This document shows, in pieces, positions 47,079-59,200 of a DNA stretch of 64,000 nt. Position 1 is the stretch's first letter. The number at the start of each line of letters is the position of its first letter. Source of the DNA: Nymphaea colorata (lineage: Eukaryota; Streptophyta; Magnoliopsida; Nymphaeales; Nymphaeaceae). The DNA is taken from assembly GCF_008831285.2 (NCBI RefSeq), contig NC_045141.1, forward strand, positions 15,052,106 to 15,116,105, in the 5' to 3' direction. The notes under the pieces are model-generated. The model did not search any database. It had not been told where the DNA came from and worked only from the letters and a program-made list of their open reading frames with translations. Position numbers and translations under genes: made by a program.

Positions 47079-48947
47079 AGGCAACAGAGGTGTGGCCAGT
47101 TACAAGCGCCAATCGGTTGGTGCATGTCTTTTTTTTCCATTGAGGTGCATCTGTTCTTTGTTTCCTGTGAAACATTCTGGATGCTTTTTTCCTGAAATTA
47201 GTAGTTCGTTTCTGTCTTTTGCTTAAGTGGTCAACTTAAAATAAGCGGTGTGCAATGTCCCGTTGCACTGTGTATCTGCTCGTATGGTGTGGTTTGTAAG
47301 GTCTATTGTGCAATAATCTATCCTGAATTTGAGAAAATGCAGTGTTTCTTGGCATGGTTAGTACCTCTGTTCCTTTTTCAGGGGATGGAACTGGTTGGTA
47401 TCTAACTGTCTGCGACCACTGGAAACATTAGATTGAATATATTGGAAATTGGGCAGAATCAGACCCAGCACATTAAAATATGATGACATCCTCATATCAA
47501 AGCCGAGAATTAGCCACTTTACTCTTTTTGGTTAACTTGGTAAATGTCTGCTTAACATTGGACGATCATTTTAAAGCTGCTTAGTTTTTGTTAACTTGGT
47601 AAATCTCTGCTAAACATTGGATGATACATTTTAAAGCCGGTAAGCGCTGAACCATATGTTCATTGATCGGTTATGGTTCATCTTGCTCATGAACACCGAG
47701 CGAAGCTTGTATTTGAGTTGCCTAATTGCAGTCTCTCTAAATCATCCGCCACTCAGAGAAGAAACGCAAAAGGTTAATTCATGCTGTCCATCTATTTCAT
47801 ATATTGTTTCTTGGTGGTTGGACTTGCAGACTTCCAAATTGAAGTTGACCGAAAAAGTTCAGGAGGCAGCACTCATTGCGCCTCTGTTACCACAACTCAT
47901 GATGCAAGTGGTGCATTCTCAATCATTCAACTTATAAAATGTAATAACCCGACCTACTCTCACACCAACCTTGGGCCCTTGGTCTTTGGTCTGATGGATC
48001 TTAACTCACTCCCTAACAGTTTGAATTAGAACCCAAAAAGTTAAGAACAAGGACAATCTACCTTTTAATAGCTCTGTTTATAAGTTTCTTAAGTTTCTCA
48101 CAATCTTAGCTAAAAACTAAATTTTTCAAAACGGGGCATTGAGTGTGGTGGTGCACGGGTTGTTTATAAACCACAAAAAATGATCTTGCAGAAAGTTTCG
48201 GCATCGAAACAACTTTTCCTAAATTAGTTGGTGCCAAAGGTTGAGTTGCTAACATGGCTTCACTGTCTTAGAAGTTAGAAGCAGTTCAGAGAGAGAGAGA
48301 GAGGGGGGACTGGGGGAGCTTGGTTGTTTTCCAGGGTTTCTCTTTATTAGCTGGAGATAGCTTTGTTGATGATAGATATCTTTTCCAATCAGAAGTTTGT
48401 CGATGATAAATATATTAATAGCAGCATGTTGGATAACTGAAACAACCTTTTATTTCGTTTAAAAGTTATTATTCTCCATGTTAAGGCCAATGAATACATG
48501 ACAAGAAAGTCCATGACTTGCATTACATCCTTTTGTAATTTAAGCAAGTGAAAAATGTTAAAGAAAGCCAAAAAGAAAAAGATCTTTAACTTCACCCAAG
48601 ATATTTGATGTACAAGAAGGCGTTTATGAAAGTACGCACCAGGTCCCAAATCTTTTGGGATTTCATGTAGGTTTTTAATTAATTTTATGTAGGTTTTAAC
48701 TTCTAAATATGTTTTAATTAATCTTCCAATTAAACTGGGCCCCCAATGTTGGTAAACCCAATCAAGCTTTAACTAATCAGGCTTAGCAAAAAGGCTATCA
48801 TTGAAGCACAGAAATCAGGATCTTAGTTTCATGGATTTTAGGTTAATGATTTCTAACAATAGCTTAAAATCTTATGTTATTAAGATACAAGTAATTCACT
48901 ACAGATTTGTAAACTATACATTTTGTTTAATGTTTACTTAGCAGAAA
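47079..48947. other. 3' flank of PGDH and intergenic
   Basis: The first 300 bases probably hold the PGDH 3' UTR. A duplicated segment at 47525-47640 repeats TTAACTTGGTAAATSTCTGC and ACATTGGAYGAT about 60 bases apart. A GA run lies at 48290-48304. No gene recognised. Confidence 0.45.
47525..47640. repeat. Imperfect tandem duplication, about 60-bp period
   Basis: Two copies of a segment containing GTTAACTTGGTAAAT, AACATTGGA and CATTTTAAAGC, with several mismatches and small indels, so older than the other duplications here. Confidence 0.75.
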
Positions 48948-49150
48948 CCGCCTTCAATGTAAAGCCCCCAATGCCATACCCTTACATCTTCAAAGTTCTA
49001 GCTTGCTTCAAGACCTGAGTTGACCTATAGAACACTCATCAACTCGAGTGTAATACACCAAGACATATCAATGACCATGGGATTCGAACTTTAGATCTCT
49101 TGAGTGTAAGCCTCCCTTCCTTCGGTCTAGAGGTCATGAATTTAAGGGAT
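48948..49150 (-). mobile_element. SINE-like copy with B-box match
   Basis: Read on the minus strand, AGTTCGAATCCCA is a near-consensus pol III B box. It is followed by GTATTACACTCGAGTTGATG, equivalent to GTGTTACACTCTAGTTGATG in the 50955 copy, and then by AAGCAAGCTAGAACTT and GGGGGCTTTACATTGAAGGC shared with 26488-26640. This copy links the head and tail of the family. Confidence 0.55.
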
Positions 49151-49849
49151 AATTGAATAAATCCACGGTTGTGAAATCAAAAGTTCGACATAACTATAAA
49201 TTCGAGGTGGACGTCTTGATAAATTAGATAATCGGATTTAAGATCCTGAGTAATCAAATGCCTCCTTCGAGCTATAAGAAAATTCAGTCAGAAATATCAG
49301 GATTTTTCAATCGACCTTACTAAGTAACGTTTAACAAGAGATGTACAAAGAAATGTCTAGTCCATCAAACACGCTGTAAGTTGTATGGGGAAAAACATTT
49401 CAATGATTTTGTCATTCAAAGTCTAAAAAGTTTGCATTCTTGATGTACTAGTCAAAGCATGTAGGTTGATGATTAGCTGCTCGATAGACAGTAAAAGCAG
49501 TTGGATGAAAATTTTGCCAAGTTTGTTTCCTCTTTGGTTTGATATTAATATGAAATAAGGGAAGTATCTTCTTAAACATTGTGCTCTTGAAACGCGTTCT
49601 CTTAAAACATAGACTTAAGAACACTTGTTTTTTCATTCTTGAGGCACATAATGTGAATATGTACGTATCCAATAATCAAATGTTAGACAAAATTATCATG
49701 CCATGTTTCTTAAAAGAAAAACATAATATTCTTATGAATTCTAAGAACCCAATATCATTCTTATCAAACACCGTCTAGGATAAGGTTGCACTATTTATAA
49801 GCTAAGGCCCAATATCTACCCAAACAAGTGAACTTAGCTGGTCCAAACC

Positions 49850-50254
49850 AATTGGGAATAGGGATGTCAGTGTATCCAATTTAAATTGCACCGTGCAACT
49901 GAACCCTTTTTAAAAAATTGGACATGGCAAAAAAATAATATCCGATTAAGAAATTGGATCTGATTCAGAACTTTAAAATGACAGCTGATCGGACTTGGAT
50001 TCAGATTCAGATGTATACATCAACATTTGATCTGATTCAGATTCGGATTCAGATCAGATTTAACTTAAATGAATATCCTATATCCAATCCTCTCACATTT
50101 TGAAAATCGACCGCATTGAGAGTATGAAATTGGATTTGATTCTTTATTCATGTTTGAATCCAAACTTGAATTCGAGAGTATAAATATCTGAAAAGACTGA
50201 TATACTAACGGTATATCCAATTCAAATATGATTGGTTGACATTCCTAATTGGGA
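49850..50254. mobile_element. GATTCAGATTC-word element with 8-bp target-site duplication
   Basis: AATTGGGA occurs at 49850-49857 and 50247-50254. Just inside, AGGGATGTCAGTGTATC on the left is matched inward from the right by AGGAATGTCAACCAATC. The body is made of degenerate GATCTGATTCAGATTCGGAT-like words, again close to self-complementary. The 8-bp duplication with short inverted ends fits a hAT-type non-autonomous element. Related word-patches occur at 6595-6710 and 52560-52830. Confidence 0.55.
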
Positions 50255-50639
50255 CATCCAATTGAAAAAAAGTTCCTTGACACTTAGTCGAGTGTTTGCT
50301 TGCACCATCATACAATGGAGACAAGTAGTGCCAATCGTGTCTTCAAGACACTTCTTGGGCCCAAGGAAGCATGCACGTCCCTATGAATGGCTTATGAATG
50401 AAAAAACCTGTCTTCTTTGTGGCTGGTCGATCATGGAATTCAAGCACAACAGCTTTAAAATAGCACAGGATCACTAGACTTAGGTGCATAACCGAATGTG
50501 CTTAGAACATTCGAATTGTTTGATTTCTTCTCAAACACGTTCAAGCTTGTTTCTCTTTTCAATCTTCTACAACACTTCTGGTTCCCTTTTCTATTGTTTG
50601 TTCTGCTGTGATGTACCCACTAATATCGGATATGTCTGT

Positions 50640-50940
50640 AAGGCTGGTTACCTGACCGGGCCGGGCCACCGCCTTGTACTCGGTATCCTGCCCAACTTGG
50701 GCCCGGCCTAGGCCCAGAAAGAGGGGTTCCGGGCTGCCCCGGATGGGCTCGGAAGACCAGGTGGGCCAGATAATGTTTTTTTTTATATTTATTTTATTAA
50801 TATATATATAATATTTTATTATGATTAGTTATATTTATATATTATTTTATATTAAAAATATTTTTAAAATTTAATCAAGCCGGGCCCTGGCCCAGGTTTG
50901 AATGGTCAGGCCCAGCCTGTCCCGACTCGATGCGCAATCT
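50640..50940. mobile_element. GGGCCCGG-word element with AT-rich core
   Basis: AGGCTGGTTACCTGACC near the left edge is inverted as AGGCTGGGCCTGACC near the right edge. GGGCCGGGCC-type words fill both flanks (50650-50770 and 50878-50930) around an AT core (50774-50876). No clean flanking duplication. Same plan as the element at 42966. Confidence 0.45.
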
Positions 50941-50954
50941 TATGTGTCAATACA

Positions 50955-51175
50955 TTTACAATGCTGATGGGGATAGGGTAGTTGATCAAGTTAGCATGCT
51001 AGTAAAAGTTTGATTGTCAGTTTGATTCCTATGGGCACTACTCTTTTAAATCGCAAACGTAGATGTGTTACACTCTAGTTGATGAATAGACCGTTATCCA
51101 CCTACGTTCCGACGCAACCCTGGATCAAGGGTTAGGGGAACGGGCGGGGGTTTCTTCTCCCTTGGTTTTCAAATC
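50955..51175 (+). mobile_element. SINE-like copy
   Basis: GGATAGGGTAGTTGATCAAG gives a possible A box and CAGTTTGATTCCTATGGGC a B box. GTGTTACACTCTAGTTGATG and a GGGTTAGGGGAACGGG tail follow. Matches the copies at 36318 and 20766. Confidence 0.55.
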
Positions 51176-51738
51176 TAGATTAATAAATTCACTTGTTCAC
51201 ACAATTTAGTGGGTGTTTAGCAAGAAGGGTATTGTGTCCTTGACACTGGTATTTCTAGAACTCTGTGTTTTTTAAGAACAACGTATTCTTGTTCCCAAAA
51301 ACAAGATATATGATCTTGTCTAGTGCTCACTTGTCAGATCTACGAACAATATCCATAATCTCACCATGTTTAATTAGAATAAGAACATAATATTCTTAGA
51401 TCATACGTCGCTCAACGCTTCTCATCTCAAACCCGTTTCCAAATAAAAGAGATTCAAATAGTTAGCAGATTTGGGCATCAAACTAATCCATTATAAAACT
51501 CTAAGCTGACCAACTGTGTGCATACATGACCTCTTCAACTAAAATAATGCTAACAAATAAATTGATGACTTTTTAGTTTATCTTAATAGATATTCTTGAA
51601 ATTACACTTTAGGAGCTGGTTAAGCACTAGATCTAGATCTAGAGAATGATAGAGGCTAGTGTCCAATGAATCAATATCGAAGATAAAGTTTGCCTGATCA
51701 TATTCTTCCAGATCTACATTTCAGACTTTGTTCATATG

Positions 51739-51786
<48 letters not shown>

Positions 51787-52138
51787 CAACAGTCAGTGGG
51801 TGTCTGTATTATATGAGCTCCTATCTTCACTATCACCTTTTGCAAAATCATAGAATCCACACTTTGTACTTCATCATGGAGTTGCTTTATGCTGAAAAGC
51901 CAAGAGGAAGGCCAGAAGGAAAAAAGGGCAATGATCCCTGATAGTCAAAAGAAAAGAGGTAAAGGAACAAAGTTATGGAGATCATTTGTGTGTACATGTC
52001 TATGTATAAATTGGTAGGACCATATAAACATCTTAATTGATTCTACTAAAAACGATGTGTCCCTTTCAAGACTTTATCCAAGACTTCATGTCTCCACTTT
52101 TCCTTTTAAGAGAGGAGAACAGCTGGTTATCATCTATG
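51176..52138. other. Intergenic with possible hAT-type MITE and (TA)n
   Basis: From about 51210 to 51450 there are AAGAAC/GTTCTT words and an end GGGTGTTTAGCAAGAAG. The inverted form CTTATCAAACACC appears at 49759, so two relatives or one split element may be present. A (TA)n run of about 20 units lies at 51741-51782. No gene. Confidence 0.35.
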
Positions 52139-52244
52139 GTTTTCAAAAATAATAATAATAATAACTGTGTGTGTGTTTCTGTGTGTGTGTATATATATAT
52201 ATATATATTCATGGATGGTTTTCAAAAAATAATAATAATAATAA

Positions 52245-52280
<36 letters not shown>
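52139..52280. repeat. Duplicated (AAT)n(GT)n(AT)n compound microsatellite
   Basis: The segment GGTTTTCAAAAATAATAATA, followed by GT and AT runs, occurs twice with a 78-bp period (starts near 52139 and 52217). Duplication of a whole compound microsatellite is clearer here than anywhere else in the window. Confidence 0.9.
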
Positions 52281-53939
52281 GACATGGATTCTTCCGGCCA
52301 GTGCATGTTTGATCGTGCCTGCCAATACAATGCATCAGGCAGACGTGATTGAATGAAATCCCTACATATACACACACATATGCATGCATGCATGCACTTA
52401 AACGACAAATACTAGAATGTGAAGCCATGATAATAGCATGGACCAAACATCACATAAACTCAGTGGGCTGCCCATTACCAATGACTGCAAAAGGCAGTCA
52501 TGATCCGATTGCAGGCTCATGGTCTCCCCAGCTTATGATCCATTCCACAACGTGTAATGTGGACCATGTGGACCTGGATTCGGATTCGAACTCAGATGCA
52601 CACCCGTTTTCTCAACTGAATTCAGATCATCCGGCTTGCATAATATCTGACATTGACACGTAACCGGGTTGGTTCTTCATCAGATCCTGTTCAGATACCA
52701 AAGTCAGATCCAGATTTGGTTGAAAGACTGCAAGCCAGATCTGAATTAGATATGCAAATGGATCCAAACTTTTTTTGTCAATCCAGCTAAACACATCCGA
52801 AATCAGATCGAAAGTCGGAAATATCTGATCCATTTATACCCCCATAAGCTGCTGCCCAACATCATCTGCAAATTCTGCCATGCTCAAGCCAATAGTTGGT
52901 AGGCGGCCAAGCACTTATTGGAATAGTATACTGTGAGCTTCAACCCCCCTTTGAAATAGATAGGGCCAGTGTACTAGCTGACATATAAGAGCTTGTTCTA
53001 TGGAGCTCGACTCAACCACACAGCACCGAGCTCGAGCTTGAGCTCGACTCGCTTAATCTGCTTAACTCTTCTCTACTAACTTAAACTATTTAGTTTCTTT
53101 TAACTCGTTAACTTGTTTGCCTAATTTTTTAAATAACTGAACCATGAATGACTGTATAATAAAAAATCCAAAGAAAGAATGTGTATATTTTACATCCAAA
53201 TATCCTCTAATGAAAAACTTAGCATCACAAAATCTCTCATTCATGACATATTTGTGTATCCCAAGGGGAGCCAAGTTTAAACAAGCGGAGTTGTATTGCG
53301 CATAAATCTAAACTCAAGTTTGACTCGAGCCTGAGTTGGCTTGATTCATTGTGCAGCCCTATGTTCATTCAAGCACATTTGTGAATTCATCTCATAGGTA
53401 AATTTTTATGGTAAGCTTGTAAAACATATCGAGGATTACGAATTCAAACTACAATGTCGAAAGCTGACGCATATGTCTAAACTTGAAGAAGGAGGAATGA
53501 CCTTGAGGGTTTTAGGTCGAAACATATAAAACATATTAAGTTTTAATTATTTAAATGCCTGCAAATTAGTTTTAGAGCTCAATTTAATTAAAATGTACAA
53601 TATGGGAATATGAAATTTAAAATGAATTACAAGTTAAAACTTAAAGGGTACCAGGATTCACTTTTCCATCCTGCATGCCATTTTTACCCCTATTAGTGAG
53701 CTGTGCTCAGTAGATGATTCCTACTTTAAAAGGAAAAGGTAAACAATCAAAAAAAGCAAATCAAAAAAGCTGTTCATTCATCAAAAGCATAATCACACTA
53801 AAAGCAATCATGATCTCTCTCTTTGTCCCTAATTCACCATCCTCCCTTTTAAAAAAAAAAAAAAAACTAAGAAAAATAAACTTCAAATCAAATTGAACCA
53901 CTCCTTTTGTTATCTCATCTTCTTTCTTTTCTTTTCTTT

Positions 53940-53974
<35 letters not shown>

Positions 53975-54093
53975 GTTTCCATCATTATGACAAAGGTAAA
54001 CGGGTCGGTCGGGTCTGGTTGTTTTCCTCTGATCTCCATTTCGGACCCAACCCGAGCCAAATCTCTCGGCTGCCTTTATCGCGCGGCTTGCCC
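52281..54093. other. Intergenic, repeat-word patches
   Basis: 52560-52830 is a degenerate GATCCAGATTTGG/CAGATCTGAATTAG patch like that at 49850. 52985-53365 has GAGCTCGAGCTTGAGCTCGA and GACTCGAGCCTGAGT words around an AT-rich middle, like the element at 34478. A CT microsatellite at 53943-53972 is close to the end of the SHR gene. No coding exon recognised. Confidence 0.4.
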
Positions 54094-55536
54094 TCATGGC
54101 TTCCACGCCGACGCCCATACAACCGGACGTTCTTTCCACGCCAGGAATATTCCGGGAGAATCTCCTGCAGGCACCATCGACCACCCATCCTTATACCGCC
54201 TAAGCAGCGCCCGGACGTCGTCGGACACCTCGTCGCTGAAGGCCGCAGGCGAAAACCCGGCGCAGCCCAGCCGCCTCGTCCAGCCGACGCCGCGCTCCCT
54301 CCGCTCGGCTGACTCTGAGGCGGGGCACGACACGACGTCGACGATCGCCCTCCCAGCCGCGCGCTCGAGCGCTAGCCGCTCGTTGCTCGTCCTCGGGAAG
54401 CTCCCATCCAGAGACTCCAGGTAGGTGGAGAAGAAACGGGCGCACTCCAGGAACGCTGCCATGAACTGCCCCTCCTCGCTCCCGAAGAAGTCGGCTTCCT
54501 CCTCGACGACCGTCACGATCTTCGGCCCGAGCCGCCTGAACCCAGCGATGAGTGCGTCGCGCCCTGGTCCCGGCGGCACCCGCCGGAGCGCCCCGACGCA
54601 GTTGACGGCGACGGCCTCGCCGTGCTCGATCTCGACTCGGCTGAGCACGTCCTCGCTGAGCCCGCCCTCCCCGCAGTACACCACCGAGAACTTAAACGGG
54701 ACGCCCATGAGGCGAGCGAACTTCTCGATGCGCTGCGATATCTCTCTCATCACGTTCGTTGCCGAGCCTCCGGCGGCGTCGGCGAGGACGAGGGTGGTGA
54801 GGCGGAGGTGCGGGGTGTCGTCGGACCTCGTGGCGAGGGCCTCCAGCAAGGTAGGCCACTGCGTACAATGGGTGGTGCTGATATCGACGATATGGAGCCT
54901 GGGCTCGCCGTCGAAGGCCTCCAGGATGGCGCCGTTGGCCGCGGCGTGGCCGAACGTCACCCAGGGACTGGCCTCCTGGAACTTGAGCATGGTCCGGCGG
55001 GTCGACTCGAACGACAGGCCCTTCTCGGCGGCGGCGCACAGGGTGCGGTGGGTCCGCTGACCGGAGCCCGTGATTCGAGCGAACAAAGCCTGGAGGAAGT
55101 AGGCGGCCAGCTTCTGGTCGGTATCGCCGTAAGGGGACGAGAGCTCGTTGAGCAACCACAGGAGTTGCTGGATGCGGGCCGAGTCGTTGACGGCGACGGC
55201 CTGTGCGCAGTCGGCCAGAAGGGTGGCCGCCCAGTTGGGAGGTGGGTGCGTGGAGGAGGTAAACTCGTGGGGGATCGGCGGGTGGTAGTCAGTGGGAATG
55301 GGGTCGAACACCTGATGGGAGTCAGTCTGGTAGGGAAGAAAATGCTTGTTGGAGGAGGAAGGGGAGGAGAAATCGGCATCATCGTCATCCATGAAAGGTG
55401 GGTTGCAGCATTCTTGGTGGAAGGAGGAGATGGTGGTGTTGGTGGTGGCGCCGCTGTTGGTGGTGGTGGTGGTGGTGGTGGTGAAGGATGTTTGCGGCTC
55501 TGTAGGGAAGGAGACTAACCTAAAGAGAGTATCCAT
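54094..55536 (-). CDS. SHR: SHORT-ROOT-like GRAS transcriptional regulator
   Basis: 480 residues, single exon, GC-rich. The start [10 protein letters not shown] matches the SHR N-terminus, so the ATG at 55536 is used; upstream codons in frame have no ATG. A Thr/Ser/Asp-rich variable region (about 10-98) precedes the GRAS domain: first Leu-rich region [20 protein letters not shown] (about 124-143), [13 protein letters not shown], the VHIID block [20 protein letters not shown] (about 213-232), a PFYRE-type region with [14 protein letters not shown], and a complete SAW end ([14 protein letters not shown]). The Thr after IVDIS, equivalent to the one linked to SHR movement in Arabidopsis, is kept. 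SHR moves from stele to endodermis, pairs with SCARECROW and controls ground-tissue divisions. A GA microsatellite lies about 150 bases upstream. Confidence 0.94.
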   Translation of the reverse strand: MDTLFRLVSFPTEPQTSFTTTTTTTTNSGATTNTTISSFHQECCNPPFMDDDDADFSSPSSSNKHFLPYQTDSHQVFDPIPTDYHPPIPHEFTSSTHPPPNWAATLLADCAQAVAVNDSARIQQLLWLLNELSSPYGDTDQKLAAYFLQALFARITGSGQRTHRTLCAAAEKGLSFESTRRTMLKFQEASPWVTFGHAAANGAILEAFDGEPRLHIVDISTTHCTQWPTLLEALATRSDDTPHLRLTTLVLADAAGGSATNVMREISQRIEKFARLMGVPFKFSVVYCGEGGLSEDVLSRVEIEHGEAVAVNCVGALRRVPPGPGRDALIAGFRRLGPKIVTVVEEEADFFGSEEGQFMAAFLECARFFSTYLESLDGSFPRTSNERLALERAAGRAIVDVVSCPASESAERRERGVGWTRRLGCAGFSPAAFSDEVSDDVRALLRRYKDGWSMVPAGDSPGIFLAWKERPVVWASAWKP

Positions 55537-55684
55537 GCAGGCTGGCTTGTACGACGCTTGACGTGCATGCCCTTTCTCTTTCTCTCCTCTATAAGAGTGA
55601 GGTTTTATGAGGTGGAGGTGAATGATGGTGGACAAGAATCTATAATGGGTCTCCTATGGTGGTAGGGATTTTTCCATGCAAGTC

Positions 55685-55686
<2 letters not shown>

Positions 55687-55715
<29 letters not shown>
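55687..55715. repeat. (GA)n microsatellite in SHR 5' region
   Basis: About 14 uninterrupted GA units 150 bases upstream of the SHR start (CT on the gene strand). GA/CT tracts in plant leaders and promoters can bind BBR/BPC proteins, but nothing here shows that directly. Confidence 0.9.
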
Positions 55716-56168
55716 CAGGATTTCTTCTTAAACTTTTCCTTTTATTTTATGAAGGGAATGATGGTGGACGAGAATCTATGATGGGTTTGCATGATACAAT
55801 CGATAAGGAGACTCGAATCTCTTCTTTTTTTAAGTTCTTTTTCCATTACAGAGTGAATGTTGGTGTCTGCTGTATGTAGAGACAGTGAGAAATGGGTTAT
55901 GGGGGGAATTTATAAACGGGATTGGTGGTCTGACAGAAGTATGAAAAGATGAGAAGAGAAGAGGGTGGGGAGGAATTTCATGGGCGCAGGCGTGCAAAGG
56001 GGGCCGTTTATGGCATGGAATGTGTGGAGAGAGATAGAGAGAGAAGAAAAGCAACCCCGCGTGCACCAGGCCATCACCGCGACCACCATCTTCCCCATTC
56101 TTCCTGCTCCCTCACTGGCTCGCTCTCCGGGACCAAGGAAAATGATAGCAACTGTAGTTCTCCTTGAG

Positions 56169-56196
56169 CGAGAGAGAGAGAGAGAGAGAGAGAGAG
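56169..56196. repeat. (GA)n microsatellite
   Basis: About 14 GA units, 630 bases upstream of the SHR start. Confidence 0.9.
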
Positions 56197-56270
56197 TCTA
56201 TGCATCCATATGAAGACAGATTCGATGGTGCTCTGAAATCCTTATATGCCTTGTTTGTTTGTGGTCAGAA

Positions 56271-59200
56271 GCAACTTCCACTTCATCTGAAAAGGCATAT
56301 CCAAGATTATCCTGTTTCTTAAGTGCAGTCATGACCCAAGAGCTTTTTGTTTTCTAAAATGATAGCCTTTTGTTTTCTAAAATACATGTTTGAGGGGCCG
56401 TATGAGTTTGTATGCTGTTGATATTTCATTGTAGATGATGCAATTAAAACTTATAATCTATTATATTGATCATGTTCTTTTGGCATGGGGGACATGATGC
56501 CTTAGCCACGCCATCTCTCTCAATATCAGAGCCCCAAGTCCCCACTTTCCTCTTTTGCTCTCTGTTCCCGTTCAATGGAAGTCCCCCCCACTTGAATTTT
56601 CCTATAGGCCTAGCGTTCAACAGTAGCATAGCTTTCAAATGTGTTAAATTAAGAACTCTGCAAGTTTTTCTTTACAACACCTGTTGATTTTTTTAATGGT
56701 TTTGGCTTTTTTCTTGAAACTAATTAACATGCACGCCTGAGCATTCAAGCTGCATCAAAAACTTGCACTATGAATACCTAAGTGTTCTAGATTAGTGTGA
56801 AATTAGCATCAACTCCATCAGCAACGCAATATGTCAGGCACTTCTAAAACTCCTAGATAATTTATAAGAGCCGTAGTTTTGTTGCCATATAATAACCAAA
56901 TACTTGCCTAACTTTACCGTTGCTCTTGATTAGTTAAGCGTTTTGGTTAAACAAAACACCAGCAATGCCTTTCTCTTTCTAAATGACAGTAAACAATTAA
57001 TTTTCAACTTCAAAAGACAGAAGACACATACTTTCATATTCCAATGTGGCGCACTTTATAATTTGGTACAGTTGTTCGGAAGATCTGCATCTTGTATCAA
57101 GAAATGGCTGAGAAACCTGATAGCTTTTCGGAAGGGTAAGAAATTGTCTCCTCTCATGTCTCAAACTAATAACTGATAGTGAATTGCTCTCAATGATGAG
57201 GTGCCCTCTAATGGCTGGACCGTTTAATGCCCATGTCCCCTAAAAGGCAAACCTTGAGTAAGCCCCAACAATCATGCTGACAAAACCAGAGTGCATAATG
57301 GAAGAGTTGAAGCTTCATCTCCGAGGCTTCATCTCAACACTCTTTCAAAGTTCTTTAATTTCTTGCAACTTGCTCTCCAGTAATGATGGTAGAAATGGTA
57401 ACAGTGCACCCTTCACAATTCTTTACCTTGAAACTTACTCTCCAGTAGTACTGATAATGGTAAGTGCAGCAGAGAGCAGGCATGCCAAAGTCTCCTTTAC
57501 AACCTTGAGCAGCAACCATTAGTTTCTTTCAGACTTTCAGTTTTTCTTATTACATGACTGTTCATCTCTCCCTTGATTAGTTTAGGTTCATGAATGCTTG
57601 TGATTCCTCCTGTCTCCTCATTTTTCTTCCTTCTTTAAATTCTCACTTGTAGATGATGGAAGTCAATCAAGGAAAAGGAGAATGGTGGAAAGGTGAGCAG
57701 ATCATGGGGTCTGATCACTTGTCTGCAACAAAAGACTCGAGGTTTTATTGGGGAGGGTGAAATTGGTAGATAGACTTCATCAAAAGACTCGCATGTCTGC
57801 AACAAAAGATGTGATCTGATATAGCAAGGAACAATACCGGCCTGAGGCATCAGACAGTGTCTCCCGCCATCTGTGCCACCTGATTATACTACTCGAAATG
57901 CAAGAACACGACTACTTTCTTGAAGTCTCCTGTGCGGGTGCAACTCCCAGGCTTATGAGCGCAGCTACAGAACTATGATTTCTGTGAGCCTTGCAGTTGA
58001 TGAATAAATTAGCAGCAAAACAGTTGACGAACAAATAACTTAGTATCAACAACTTTGGAGATAGATGAATAGTAGAGTGTCCGGGTGTTGAAAGAGTTCA
58101 TTTATTATACAAGAATCTACATTGATCAGGTCAGACTGGGTTATATATCTGTTATGGATCAACTTACATATATTCATATTGGATGTAGCTACTATCATAT
58201 ATGATCATTTACATATTACCTAATCTGATTGGAGAACAGATTTAGATTCAAATATATAAGTGACACACACATGTATATATAATACTATTACCAGATTTTT
58301 TATGTTTACAGAAATTACATATATTTGTTGGATTCAGTAACAAAAGCCCTACATATCTGCATCCGATTACTATTTGGATGCATGTAATTTTCTTGCCATA
58401 TTCAAGTACTTGAAATCAAGTTTGAAATAATTACCAGATTATATTCATTTGACCATCGACACCTCTACCAATACGCTGATTGGGAGTTCCGTCTTTAAAA
58501 TTCATTTAGGGAACCCGGACTAATTTGAAAAGTCGTTTATTTTGACCTTTAAAAGTTTATTCTGTTAGGAAGTACCTACTTAATTGTTTGTCCATCAAAA
58601 AATTCACATGTATGTACAAAAATAAACTAGGTTTGCTTGTTTTTTTATTTGAGTGGAGATGTTTAGCAAAGAATGAGGCCATTTCCCGCTCCTTCTATTT
58701 CTTTCATAGTCCTTAACTATTACCTTAAGATTGCGTTTGATAGCATCGGATCTCATACTGTGTGGCAACCCGCTGATTAAACAAATAGTAGATTTCTTAG
58801 ACTTGATATCCACATTATATGCTACTAAAATCCTCAGTGATAAAAGGGAAGGCCTGATCTCAGTAACCTCAAAACACCTCGAATCTCAAATCCAATGTAA
58901 AAAAATACACCTAAAGGGAGGGTCCGAATCAAATCCAATATAATATAGAACGACAGAACCTTCAAGCGGTTAAATCTGTCTCATTTGCAACCGCGACAGT
59001 ATAATGGTCATGAAGGTTAGAGCCAAGCTTGGGAAGCAAGAACTGCTGCACCAAAGACATGGATATGCTAGATAACTTTACTTGCTGCCAAACTGGTTAT
59101 GTACACAAATAATTGTCCATGTGAGTATATAATGACCAAAATACCTCGACTAAGTAAAAAGGGAGTTTTTTACAAGAGTAAAAAAGATCGTCAGAAGTTT

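Larger units (their letters stand above)
55537..56270. other. 5' flank of SHR-like gene
   Basis: Contains two GA runs listed separately and a TATA-like TTTATAAAT on the minus strand at 55908-55916, about 370 bases before the ATG. A leader that long with GA/CT repeats would be plausible for a regulatory gene. Motif evidence only. Confidence 0.35.

Noticed and set aside
54622-55518. 298-codon plus-strand frame opposite the SHR gene
   Set aside because: Antisense shadow of the GC-rich SHR exon; Gly/Val/Glu-rich with no motif, while the minus strand encodes a full GRAS domain.
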